Positions 6,939 through 12,807 of a stretch of 12,807 nucleotides of DNA are shown here, one piece after another; the stretch's first letter is position 1, and each line of letters starts with the position of its first letter. The notes beneath the pieces are model-generated. The model did not search any database, was not told the origin of the DNA, and saw only the letters and a list, made by a program, of their open reading frames with translations. The position numbers were made by a program, and so were the translations under genes. Origin of the DNA: Actinomycetes bacterium (GTDB lineage: Bacteria; Actinomycetota; Actinomycetes; Mycobacteriales; Micromonosporaceae); contig JAJYSW010000082.1 of NCBI GenBank assembly GCA_021793335.1, forward strand, positions 1 through 12,807. The letters are read 5' to 3'.

Positions 6939-7055
6939 GGGTGCCTCCCTGTTGACGCGGCCAGATCCGTGACGATACCGATCCCGGTCACTGGGAACCG
7001 TGGCGCACACCCACATTCGCGTCGGTCGAAGTGAGCCGCACGGCACCGACGCCCG

Positions 7056-7061
7056 TACCAT
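7056..7061 (+). promoter_or_regulatory. Candidate -10 box for the riboswitch-metE transcript
   Basis: TACCAT fits TAnnnT and would place the transcription start at about 7067-7069, exactly at the 5' edge of the riboswitch P1 stem. No convincing -35 is seen at the right distance. Confidence 0.4.
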
Positions 7062-7069
7062 CGAAGTCG

Positions 7070-7312
7070 ACGCCGGTTCCGGGACGGCCGCCTGCCGCCC
7101 CGGCCAAGAGGGAATCTGGTGCGAATCCAGGGCTGCCCCGCAGCGGTGAGCAGGAACGAAAGCCGTCAATAGCACTTGGCCATATCCTATAGGGATATAG
7201 GATTTCAGCCTGGGAAGCGATGGCCGGTAGGCATCGGGCGAGGGCCCGATCTCGGCGAAGGCGCGAACCGCGCGCCGGCCGAACGCCCGCGAGCCCGAAT
7301 ACCTGCCGGCGT
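7070..7312 (+). promoter_or_regulatory. Cobalamin (B12) riboswitch controlling metE
   Basis: Closing helix P1 is ACGCCGG (7070-7076) with CCGGCGT (7306-7312). The conserved core lies at 7106-7149: GAGGGAATCTGGTGCGAATCC, read here in two parts as GAGGGAATCTGG and TGCGAATCC, followed by CTGCCCCGCAGCGGTGA. The central part has CACTTGG (7173-7179) and CTGGGAAGCGATGGCCGGTA near 7210-7229. The 3' B12 box is GAGCCCGAATACCTGCCGGC at 7291-7310, close to the classical AAGCCCGAAGACCTGCC pattern. This aptamer binds adenosyl- or methylcobalamin and lowers expression of the downstream gene. Its position before metE, whose enzyme is redundant when B12-dependent MetH can work, matches known actinobacterial regulation. 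A peripheral arm (7184-7203) is unusually AU-rich. Confidence 0.93.
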
Positions 7313-7332
7313 ACCGCGCAACGGCGCGCGGT
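7313..7332 (+). promoter_or_regulatory. Hairpin after the B12 box, probable part of the expression platform
   Basis: ACCGCGC (7313-7319) pairs with GCGCGGT (7326-7332) over a 6-nt loop, directly abutting P1 of the riboswitch. It could compete with P1 or upstream GC-rich segments such as CGCGCGCCGGCC near 7270. It lies 18 nt before the GAGGGA ribosome-binding site (7351-7356), which it does not itself cover, and has no U-tract. Whether control is at translation or termination cannot be read from sequence alone. Confidence 0.45.
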
Positions 7333-7364
7333 CCACGCTGTCGCACGTTCGAGGGAACTGACAC

Positions 7365-9644
7365 ATGAACGATTCGAAGAAGCCCGTGCACGCCACGGTC
7401 CTCGGCTATCCGCGCATCGGCGCGAACCGGGAGCTCAAACGCGCCGTCGAGGCGCACTGGTCCGGCCGGCTCGACACCGCCGAACTGGACGCGGCCGCGG
7501 CCGCGATCCGCTCCGAAATGCTCGACGACCTCGCCTCGGCGGGCCTGGACTCCATTCCGACCGGCGTGTTCTCGCTGTACGACCACGTACTCGACACCGC
7601 CGTCGCGGTCGACGCGATCGCGCCCAGGCACCGCCGCGAGACCGAGACGGCCACCTATTTCGCCGCCGCACGTGGCGACGCGGACGCCGTGCCGCTCGAA
7701 ATGACGAAGTGGTTCGACACGAACTACCACTACCTGGTGCCCGAGATCGGGCCCGAGACCGTGTTCCGGGCCCGGCCCGAGAAGGCGCTGACCGAATTCG
7801 CCGAGGCCCGCGAGCGCAACCTGAACGCCCGCCCGGTGCTGCTCGGACCGGCATCGTTCCTCCTGCTGTCCAAGGCCTCCGACGAGGTCGCCGCCGAGGG
7901 CGACGCGAACGGCTTCGCGCCGATCGAGAAGATCGACGAGCTCACCGCCGTCTATGAGGCCCTGCTGACCGCTTTGGTCGAGGCGGGTGCCGAATGGATT
8001 CAGCTCGACGAGCCCGCGCTGTGCGCCGACCGCACCGAGGCCGAACTCGAAGCGGTCCGCTCGGCCTACCGGCGTCTGACGCCCATCGCCAAACTATTCG
8101 TGACCGGAGGCTATGGGCCCTTTGGCGAGTCGCTGCCGGTGCTCCTCGAATCGGGTGTCCAGGGCATCGCACTCGACCTCGTCCGAGGACGCGAAGACCT
8201 CGCGGCTCTGGAATCGCTCGACGTTTCACGTGAAACATTCATCTCGGCCGGAGTGGTCGACGGGCGCAACATCTGGCGCACCGACCTGCTCGCCGCCGCC
8301 GCCGACCTCGAACGGCTGCACCGGGTCACCGACCGGCCCGGCGTCTCCTCCTCGTGCTCGCTGCTCCACGTCCCGGTCGATCTGGACGCCGAGACCGAGC
8401 TCCCCTCGTCCCTGATCGAACGCCTCGCGTTCGCCCGGCAGAAGCTCCGCGAGATCACGAGCCTCACCGACGCGGACGCACCGCGACACCAGCGTCCGAC
8501 CGCCCCCGGCGAATGGCGCGACGAGACCGTCCGCTCCCGCCTCGCCGCGCTGCCCGAAGACGCCGACCGCCGCGTCGACTATGCCGAGCGCGCCGCCTTG
8601 CAGGTGGGGCTGCCGCCCCTGCCGACGACCACCATCGGCTCGTTCCCCCAGACCGCCGAGCTGCGCAAGGCCCGCGCCGACCACCGCCGCGGCCTGATGA
8701 TCGACGCCGATTACCACGCGCGCATGAAGAACGAGGTCGCCGCCGTCATCGCCGAGCAGGAGAAGCTCGGCATCGACGTCCTCGTCCACGGCGAACCCGA
8801 GCGCAACGACATGGTCCAGTACTTCGCCGAGCAGCTCACCGGTTTCGCCACCACCGCTGCGGGCTGGGTCCAGTCCTACGGCTCGCGGTGCGTGCGCCCG
8901 CCGATCCTCTACGCCGACGTCGCCCGGACCGGGCCGATGACCGTCGAATGGACCTCCTATGCGCAGTCGCTCACCGACAAGCCGGTCAAGGGCATGCTGA
9001 CCGGGCCGGTGACCATCCTCGCGTGGTCCTTCGTCCGGGACGACCAGCCGCTGGCCGACACCGCCGACCAGGTGGCGCTGGCCCTGCGCGACGAAGTGGC
9101 CGATCTCGAAGCGGCCGGGACCGGCATCATCCAGGTCGACGAGCCCGCGCTGCGCGAACTGCTGCCGCTGCGCAGGGAGGGCCACGACGCCTACCGGGCG
9201 TGGGCGACCCGCGCGTTCCGCATCGCGACCTCCGGCGTGCGTCCGGAGACGGCCGTGCACACGCACCTGTGCTACTCGGAGTTCGGGGAGGTCCTCGACG
9301 CGATCGCCGACCTGGACGCGGACGTGGCGTCGATCGAGGCGTCCCGTTCGAAGATGGAGATCCTCGCCGATCTCGACCGGGCCGAACGCCGGACCGGGGA
9401 CGAGGGGAACGCGGTTCGCGGCGTGCACCAGGTGGGACCCGGCGTGTGGGACATCCACTCGCCGCGGGTGCCCTCGGTCGAGGAGATGACCGCCTCGCTG
9501 CGGCTCGCCGTGGCGGCCGTGGACCCGAAGCGGATCTGGGTCAACCCGGACTGCGGGCTGAAGACCCGCAGGTACGAAGAGGTGCGGCCCTCGCTGGCGA
9601 ACATGGTCGAGGCCGCCCGGATCGTCCGAGGCGAACTGGCCTGA
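7365..9644 (+). CDS. metE: Cobalamin-independent methionine synthase MetE
   Basis: A 759-residue enzyme (E. coli MetE 753) that transfers the methyl group of 5-methyltetrahydropteroyl-tri-glutamate to homocysteine, the last step of methionine synthesis, in the cytoplasm. It is the usual double barrel. The N-terminal half starts with GYPRIGANRELKRA. The catalytic half starts near 418 with the homocysteine-site motif TTIGSFPQT (Gly425-Ser426-Phe427) and GEPERNDMVQYF. Predicted zinc ligands are His634 and Cys636 (HTHLCY), Glu658 (SIEASRSKME) and Cys730 (NPDCGLKTR), all present. The ATG at 7365 has GAGGGA at 7351-7356. Expression is governed by the cobalamin riboswitch just upstream, implying that a MetH exists elsewhere in the genome. 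Codons 287-291 (V-S-R-E-T) contain a parS-like palindrome and use codons that are AT-rich for this gene. Confidence 0.97.
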   Translation: MNDSKKPVHATVLGYPRIGANRELKRAVEAHWSGRLDTAELDAAAAAIRSEMLDDLASAGLDSIPTGVFSLYDHVLDTAVAVDAIAPRHRRETETATYFAAARGDADAVPLEMTKWFDTNYHYLVPEIGPETVFRARPEKALTEFAEARERNLNARPVLLGPASFLLLSKASDEVAAEGDANGFAPIEKIDELTAVYEALLTALVEAGAEWIQLDEPALCADRTEAELEAVRSAYRRLTPIAKLFVTGGYGPFGESLPVLLESGVQGIALDLVRGREDLAALESLDVSRETFISAGVVDGRNIWRTDLLAAAADLERLHRVTDRPGVSSSCSLLHVPVDLDAETELPSSLIERLAFARQKLREITSLTDADAPRHQRPTAPGEWRDETVRSRLAALPEDADRRVDYAERAALQVGLPPLPTTTIGSFPQTAELRKARADHRRGLMIDADYHARMKNEVAAVIAEQEKLGIDVLVHGEPERNDMVQYFAEQLTGFATTAAGWVQSYGSRCVRPPILYADVARTGPMTVEWTSYAQSLTDKPVKGMLTGPVTILAWSFVRDDQPLADTADQVALALRDEVADLEAAGTGIIQVDEPALRELLPLRREGHDAYRAWATRAFRIATSGVRPETAVHTHLCYSEFGEVLDAIADLDADVASIEASRSKMEILADLDRAERRTGDEGNAVRGVHQVGPGVWDIHSPRVPSVEEMTASLRLAVAAVDPKRIWVNPDCGLKTRRYEEVRPSLANMVEAARIVRGELA
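8222..8237. other. parS-like ParB-binding site within metE
   Basis: CGTTTCACGTGAAACA matches 15 of 16 positions of the bacterial parS consensus TGTTTCACGTGAAACA; only the first base differs. Its central GTTTCACGTGAAAC (8223-8236) is the perfect 14-bp palindrome used as parS in Streptomyces. ParB loads at such sites and with ParA and SMC organises and segregates the chromosome origin region. It is in frame within metE (Val-Ser-Arg-Glu-Thr) and employs TCA, GAA and ACA, unlike the surrounding GC-ending codons. I saw no second copy in this window. Confidence 0.82.
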
Positions 9645-9671
9645 CCGGCCCGGCCCCACAGACGGCCTGAT

Positions 9672-9728
9672 ACGTCCGCTGCGCGGTTCGAAGTCTCATC
9701 GGTGAGGCTGCGTGCCGCGCAGCGCCGT
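9672..9728 (+). terminator. Hairpin downstream of metE, probable terminator
   Basis: CGCTGCGCGG (9677-9686) pairs perfectly with CCGCGCAGCG (9715-9724). ACG (9672-9674) with CGT (9726-9728) extends the base after a small internal loop. The apical part can form CTCA-TCGG-TGAG (9695-9706). It begins 28 nt after the metE stop and precedes the alr promoter. No U-tract. Confidence 0.6.
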
Positions 9729-9780
9729 CCTCGGCGAGGCCCGCGAATTCGCGTCGGCGCCTCGGCGAGGCTCGCGAGCC
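9729..9780. repeat. Direct repeat pair with two perfect 12-bp palindromes before the alr promoter
   Basis: An 18-bp unit, CCTCGGCGAGGCCCGCGA (9729-9746), recurs at 9760-9777 with one change (C to T), start to start 31 bp, about three helical turns. Each copy contains CCTC-GGC-GAGG. CGCGAATTCGCG (9742-9753) and GGCTCGCGAGCC (9769-9780) are perfect palindromes with centres 27 bp apart. The cluster ends 6 bp before the -35 of alr. It may be an operator, part of the metE terminator region, or a small structured repeat. Confidence 0.7.
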
Positions 9781-9785
9781 ATGGA

Positions 9786-9820
9786 TCGACACGCCCCGCC
9801 GGGGACGTAATCTTGGAGCG
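9786..9820 (+). promoter_or_regulatory. Predicted leaderless promoter of alr
   Basis: TCGACA (9786-9791; 5 of 6 to TTGACA) and TAATCT (9808-9813; TAnnnT) are separated by 16 bp. The -10 ends 6 nt before the GTG at 9820, so the transcript should begin at or beside the start codon. GGAG at 9815-9818 is too close to serve as a ribosome-binding site, consistent with a leaderless mRNA. Confidence 0.6.
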
Positions 9821-10992
9821 TGGCGATTGACAACTATCGGGTCGTGTCCGAGCCGATCACCAATGATATGTCGGGCATGGCGAAGGCCAGCATGGATTGG
9901 CGTCGTCTCGCGCACAACGTCGAGACGCTGGCCTCCCTCACCGACGTGCCGCTCATGGCGATGATCAAAGCCGATGCCTACGGCCACGGAGTGATCCCGG
10001 CCGCGCGCGTCAGCGTCGAGGCCGGGTCCGCGAGCCTCGGCGTCGCGACGCTCCGGGAGGCCTGGCGGCTGCGACGCCTGCCGGATCTGGCCGAGATCCC
10101 GGTGATGGCGCTCCTCTACACGCCCGAACAGCCCGGCCTCGCCGAGACGATCGAAGCCGGCGCCGAACTCGGTGTCTCCTCGCTCACGAACCTCGACGCC
10201 GTGGCCGTCGCGGCCGAGCGCGCCGGCACCAGTGCCCGCGTCCACCTCAAAGGCGACACGGGCATCTCCCGCGGCGGCGTCGCCGAACCGGAGTGGGAGG
10301 CTTTCGCCGAGGCCGCCGCGAAACACCAGGCCGCCGGGGCGATCGAGGTCGTCGGCGCCTGGAGCCACCTGGCCTGCGCCGATGAGATCGGCCACGCCGC
10401 CAATGCCGCACAGAAGGCCGCCTTCGAGCGTTTCCTCTCCGCCGTGGCCGCCGCCGGTCTCGACCCCGCGGTGCGGCACCTGGCCAATTCGGCCGCGCTC
10501 ATCGCCGACCGCGAGACCCACTACGACCTCGTGCGCCCGGGCATCGCCCTCTACGGCTACAACCCGGTTCCCCAGATCCCGGTCGACCTCAAACCGGTGA
10601 TGGAGCTGCGCAGCCGAGTCGCCACCGTCAAGCGCCTTCCGGCGGGCACAGGCGTCTCCTACGGGCATGCCCACCGCTTGGAACGCGACTCGAACGTGGC
10701 GCTGGTGCCGCTCGGCTACGCCGACGGGGTGCCGCGCGCGGCCTCGGGACGGGCCGAGGTCTACCTGGCCGGACGCCGCCGCCGAATCCTGGGCCGGATC
10801 TGCATGGACCAGTTCGTGGTCGATCTGGGCGAGAACACCGTCAGGCCCGGCGAGCCGGTCATCCTGATCGGTGCGAGCGATCACCACCCGGACGCCGACG
10901 ACTGGGCGGCGTGGGCCGGGACCATCCCCAACGAGATCCTCACCGGGATCGGCGCCCGCGTCCCGCGCTACTGGAACCGGGGGACGGCATGA
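9820..10992 (+). CDS. alr: Alanine racemase
   Basis: A 390-residue PLP enzyme converting L-alanine to D-alanine for peptidoglycan, in the cytoplasm. The N-terminal barrel carries the PLP lysine in MIKADAYGHG (Lys50). The second catalytic base is Tyr281 in GVSYGHA. The C-terminal domain has RICMDQFVVDLG (Cys328-Met329-Asp330) and a typical end, NEILTGIGARVPRYW. All key residues are present. GTG 9820 is chosen because of the promoter directly in front. The family's conserved start (usually near IDLDALRHN) is here ASMDWRRLAHNVETL, preceded by about 22 extra residues. ATG 9868 and ATG 9889 are alternatives but have no ribosome-binding site. The stop overlaps the next ATG by 4 nt (ATGA). It is the first gene of an operon with an alpha/beta hydrolase, tsaE and tsaB, a common actinobacterial order. 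Confidence 0.95.
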   Translation: MAIDNYRVVSEPITNDMSGMAKASMDWRRLAHNVETLASLTDVPLMAMIKADAYGHGVIPAARVSVEAGSASLGVATLREAWRLRRLPDLAEIPVMALLYTPEQPGLAETIEAGAELGVSSLTNLDAVAVAAERAGTSARVHLKGDTGISRGGVAEPEWEAFAEAAAKHQAAGAIEVVGAWSHLACADEIGHAANAAQKAAFERFLSAVAAAGLDPAVRHLANSAALIADRETHYDLVRPGIALYGYNPVPQIPVDLKPVMELRSRVATVKRLPAGTGVSYGHAHRLERDSNVALVPLGYADGVPRAASGRAEVYLAGRRRRILGRICMDQFVVDLGENTVRPGEPVILIGASDHHPDADDWAAWAGTIPNEILTGIGARVPRYWNRGTA

Positions 10993-12257
10993 GGCGGCGC
11001 AGCCGACTGCGCGGACTCGCCATAGCGGGCGGCATCGCGGGCGGGATCGCCGCCGGCACGGCGATCGCCGTCGGCGTGCCGCGCTACATCGCCCGCCGCA
11101 CCCGCTCGGCCTCCGACGACCCCTACGCCGGCGAGCTGTTCGAGCTGCCTCCGACGAGCGCGGTGCGCACCGTCGTCAGCCATGACGGCGTCCCGGTCCA
11201 CGTCGAGACCGTCGGCCCCGATGACGCGGACCTGACCGTGGTGCTCGCCCACGGCTACCTTCAGGACGATTCCACGTTCTACTTCCAGCGCAAGGCGATC
11301 GCCGAGGCCGCAGCGAGGGGCGCCTCGGTGCGCGCGGTGCTCTACGACCAGCCCGGGCACGGCCGTTCGGGGCCGCTGCCGCGCACCGAGTACTCGATCG
11401 ACGACCTGGCCGAGACCATGTACGACATCATCGCCGCCGTCGTCCCGCACGGCCCGCTCATCCTCGTGGGGCACTCGATGGGCGGCATGACGATCCAGGC
11501 GCTCGCCCGGCGTCGCTCCGAGTTCTTCGCCGAGCGGGTGAAAGGGGTCGTGTTCCTGTCGACCAGCCCGGCCGGACTGGACACCGTCGAGACCAAGCCG
11601 ATGCGGGCGCTGCGGCGGGTGCGGCGCACCGTGCTGCCGATGCTCCAGCAGATCACGGGCTGGACGCCGCAACTGATCGATCGGGCCCGGCTGCTGTCGG
11701 GGGATATCGGCTGGCTCGTCACGCGCCGGGCCGCGTTCGCCAGTGCCGACCCGCCGAGTTCACTGGTCAGTCTCGTCGAACGCATGAACCGTCATACGCC
11801 CGTACAGAGCGTCGTGGGGTATGTGCGCGCTATCCTCGACCACGATGAGACGGCGGTGTTGCCGCAGTTCAACGATATTCCGGTGCTCGTCGCCGTGGGC
11901 GACAGCGACCTGCTGACGCCGCCGGAGCATTCGCGTCGGCTCGCCGAGGCGATCCGGGGGGCCAGGTTCGTACTCGTGGCCGACGCGGCCCACTCGCCGC
12001 AGCTTGAGTATCCTGGTGAGATCTCACAACTATTGTTGGAGATGATCGACAAGGTCGGTGTGAGGATTCACACTGCCGAAGCCGAGACGGACGGGAAGAC
12101 GAGGAACGAGGACGACACGGCCGGCACCGCCGAGGCCGGAAGGGCGCACCCCGCCCGGCCGAAACGCACCAGAGACGGAGCGCACCCATCGAAGTGGAGC
12201 TGGACACCGTTCTCCCACCGGGTCGAACACGGAACTCATACGCATACAGAGGAGTGA
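10989..12257 (+). CDS. Alpha/beta-fold hydrolase with N-terminal membrane/signal segment
   Basis: A 422-residue protein. It opens with a basic stretch MRRRSRLR and a hydrophobic Gly/Ala-rich segment (about 9-29) that could be a signal anchor. The alpha/beta-hydrolase core spans about 60-345: oxyanion region LAHGYLQDDSTFY, YDQPGHGRSG, nucleophile Ser163 in VGHSMGG, acid Asp307 in VGDSDLLTPPEH, and His335 in ADAAHSP. The triad is complete. From about 357 to the end is a hydrophilic, probably disordered tail (TDGKTRNEDDTAG, then PARPKRTRDG, ending HGTHTHTEE). The substrate cannot be told from sequence; carboxylesterase, lipase or peptidase activity is possible. The gene overlaps alr by 4 nt and ends 4 nt before tsaE, whose ribosome-binding site lies inside its last codons. 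A homologue here is usual in actinobacterial alr-tsaE clusters, but its link to either pathway is not established. Confidence 0.9.
   Translation: MRRRSRLRGLAIAGGIAGGIAAGTAIAVGVPRYIARRTRSASDDPYAGELFELPPTSAVRTVVSHDGVPVHVETVGPDDADLTVVLAHGYLQDDSTFYFQRKAIAEAAARGASVRAVLYDQPGHGRSGPLPRTEYSIDDLAETMYDIIAAVVPHGPLILVGHSMGGMTIQALARRRSEFFAERVKGVVFLSTSPAGLDTVETKPMRALRRVRRTVLPMLQQITGWTPQLIDRARLLSGDIGWLVTRRAAFASADPPSSLVSLVERMNRHTPVQSVVGYVRAILDHDETAVLPQFNDIPVLVAVGDSDLLTPPEHSRRLAEAIRGARFVLVADAAHSPQLEYPGEISQLLLEMIDKVGVRIHTAEAETDGKTRNEDDTAGTAEAGRAHPARPKRTRDGAHPSKWSWTPFSHRVEHGTHTHTEE
12016..12073. repeat. Two palindromes in the 3' part of the hydrolase gene
   Basis: GTGAGATCTCAC (12016-12027) is a perfect 12-bp palindrome. 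GTGTGA-GGAT-TCACAC (12058-12073) is a perfect 6-bp inverted repeat. Both share GTGA/TCAC half-sites and are about 44 bp apart centre to centre, in a locally AT-richer part of the coding sequence, with TATTGT (12031-12036) between them. They could be operators for an internal promoter reading into tsaE, but no -35 supports that. Confidence 0.4.
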
Positions 12258-12261
12258 CATC

Positions 12262-12741
12262 GTGAGGCTGAGCATGCCGACGGCCGAAGACACCCACGAG
12301 TTCGGGAAGCGCCTCGCAGGTCTGCTGCGCCCGGGCGACCTCGTGATCCTCACCGGCCCCCTCGGCGCCGGCAAGACCGCCCTGACGCAGGGCATCGGCG
12401 CCGGCCTCGACGTCGACGGACGCATCACCAGCCCCACCTTCGTCATCGCCCGCACCCACCGGCCCGGCCCGGCGGGCCTCCCCCTCGTCCACGTCGACGC
12501 CTACCGGCTCGAAGGACTCGACGAACTCGACGACCTCGACCTCGACACCGACGCGGCCACGTCCGTGACCGTCGTCGAATGGGGTGCCGGGCTCGCCGAG
12601 CGCCTCGCCGAATCACACCTTGAGATCGCCATCGAACGGTCCGCCGACGAGACCCGCGAATTCGTCCTCCACGGCCGCGGCGGCGACTGGGCCGACCGCC
12701 TCAAGGAGCTCGACGCACCGGTGAGCGCATCGGCATGCTGA
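12262..12741 (+). CDS. tsaE: tRNA t6A biosynthesis ATPase TsaE
   Basis: A 159-residue P-loop ATPase of the TsaE (YjeE) family. With TsaB and TsaD it forms the complex that transfers threonylcarbamoyl to A37 of ANN-decoding tRNAs; TsaE's ATP hydrolysis resets the complex. Visible motifs are Walker A GPLGAGKT (32-39), ITSPTFVIARTH (switch region), the family signature HVDAYRLEG, and VVEWGAGLAERL. Length is normal. The GTG at 12262 has AGAGGAG at 12248-12254, 7 nt upstream, overlapping the end of the hydrolase gene; ATG 12274 (residue 5) is a weaker alternative. It overlaps tsaB by 7 nt, so the three steps alr-hydrolase-tsaE-tsaB read as one operon. Confidence 0.95.
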   Translation: MRLSMPTAEDTHEFGKRLAGLLRPGDLVILTGPLGAGKTALTQGIGAGLDVDGRITSPTFVIARTHRPGPAGLPLVHVDAYRLEGLDELDDLDLDTDAATSVTVVEWGAGLAERLAESHLEIAIERSADETREFVLHGRGGDWADRLKELDAPVSASAC

Positions 12742-12807
12742 TCCTCGCGGTCGACACCGCCACCAGCGCCGTCCAGGCCGCACTCGTCGAACTCGACGGC
12801 GACGAGC
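12735..12807 (+). CDS. tsaB: tRNA t6A biosynthesis protein TsaB, 5' end only
   Basis: The ATG at 12735 lies within the last codons of tsaE and opens 24 codons to the window edge, starting MLILAVDTATSAVQAALVE. The LAVDTATSA start is typical of TsaB (YeaZ), the ASKHA-fold partner of TsaD. The order tsaE-tsaB supports the call. Only the first beta strands are visible. Confidence 0.88.
   Translation, partial: MLILAVDTATSAVQAALVELDGDE

Noticed and set aside
7184..7203. The AU-rich hairpin as a free-standing terminator or promoter
   Set aside because: It lies inside the riboswitch between conserved segments and has no U-tract, so it is better read as a peripheral aptamer arm.
12058..12073. CRP/GlxR-type binding site
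   Set aside because: The TGTGA and TCACA half-sites are separated by 4 bp instead of 6, so the classical CRP spacing is not met.

Overview
The window reads as chromosomal DNA from a high-GC Gram-positive bacterium (Actinomycetia). It is strongly GC-rich with G/C-ending codons and uses GTG starts. It also has a signature actinobacterial layout (alr, alpha/beta hydrolase, tsaE, tsaB), a GC-rich hairpin terminator without a U-tract, and a 14-bp parS core of the Streptomyces/Mycobacterium type. I cannot name genus or species. There is no transposase, integrase, phage gene, CRISPR array, tRNA or rRNA, so this looks like core chromosome rather than an accessory island.

Layout. (1) Positions 1-1678: the 3' part of a HEAT-repeat protein gene, overlapped by 14 nt by a MerR-family regulator whose C-terminal half is itself HEAT-like. 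A strong 19-bp hairpin (1734-1780) ends the unit. (2) 1781-2679: a mostly featureless spacer, two dyads with a candidate -10, then an unrecognised four-helix membrane protein. (3) 2781-3604: two overlapping crcB/fluC fluoride-channel genes whose charge patterns predict opposite membrane topology, i.e. an antiparallel heterodimer. (4) 3700-6174: a secreted subtilisin-like (S8) protease with propeptide and inserted PA domain. (5) 6198-6938, minus strand: a YdfG-like short-chain dehydrogenase. (6) 7070-9644: a cobalamin riboswitch followed by metE, the B12-independent methionine synthase, so metE should be shut off when B12 is plentiful. (7) 9672-9780: a terminator-like hairpin, then an unusual cluster of direct repeats and perfect palindromes. 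(8) 9820-12807: a compact operon of alr (D-alanine for peptidoglycan), an alpha/beta hydrolase, tsaE and the start of tsaB (tRNA t6A modification), with junctions overlapping or only 4 nt apart.

The most notable unexplained signal is a parS-like ParB-binding site inside the metE coding sequence (8222-8237). It suggests that the window lies within the ParB/parS segregation region of the chromosome. Other points of interest are the HEAT/HEAT-MerR pair, the AU-rich arm in the riboswitch, the predicted leaderless GTG starts of crcB1 and alr, and the palindrome cluster before alr. I found no clearly new multi-gene system. The HEAT-repeat/MerR-HEAT pair is the best candidate for undescribed regulatory biology.
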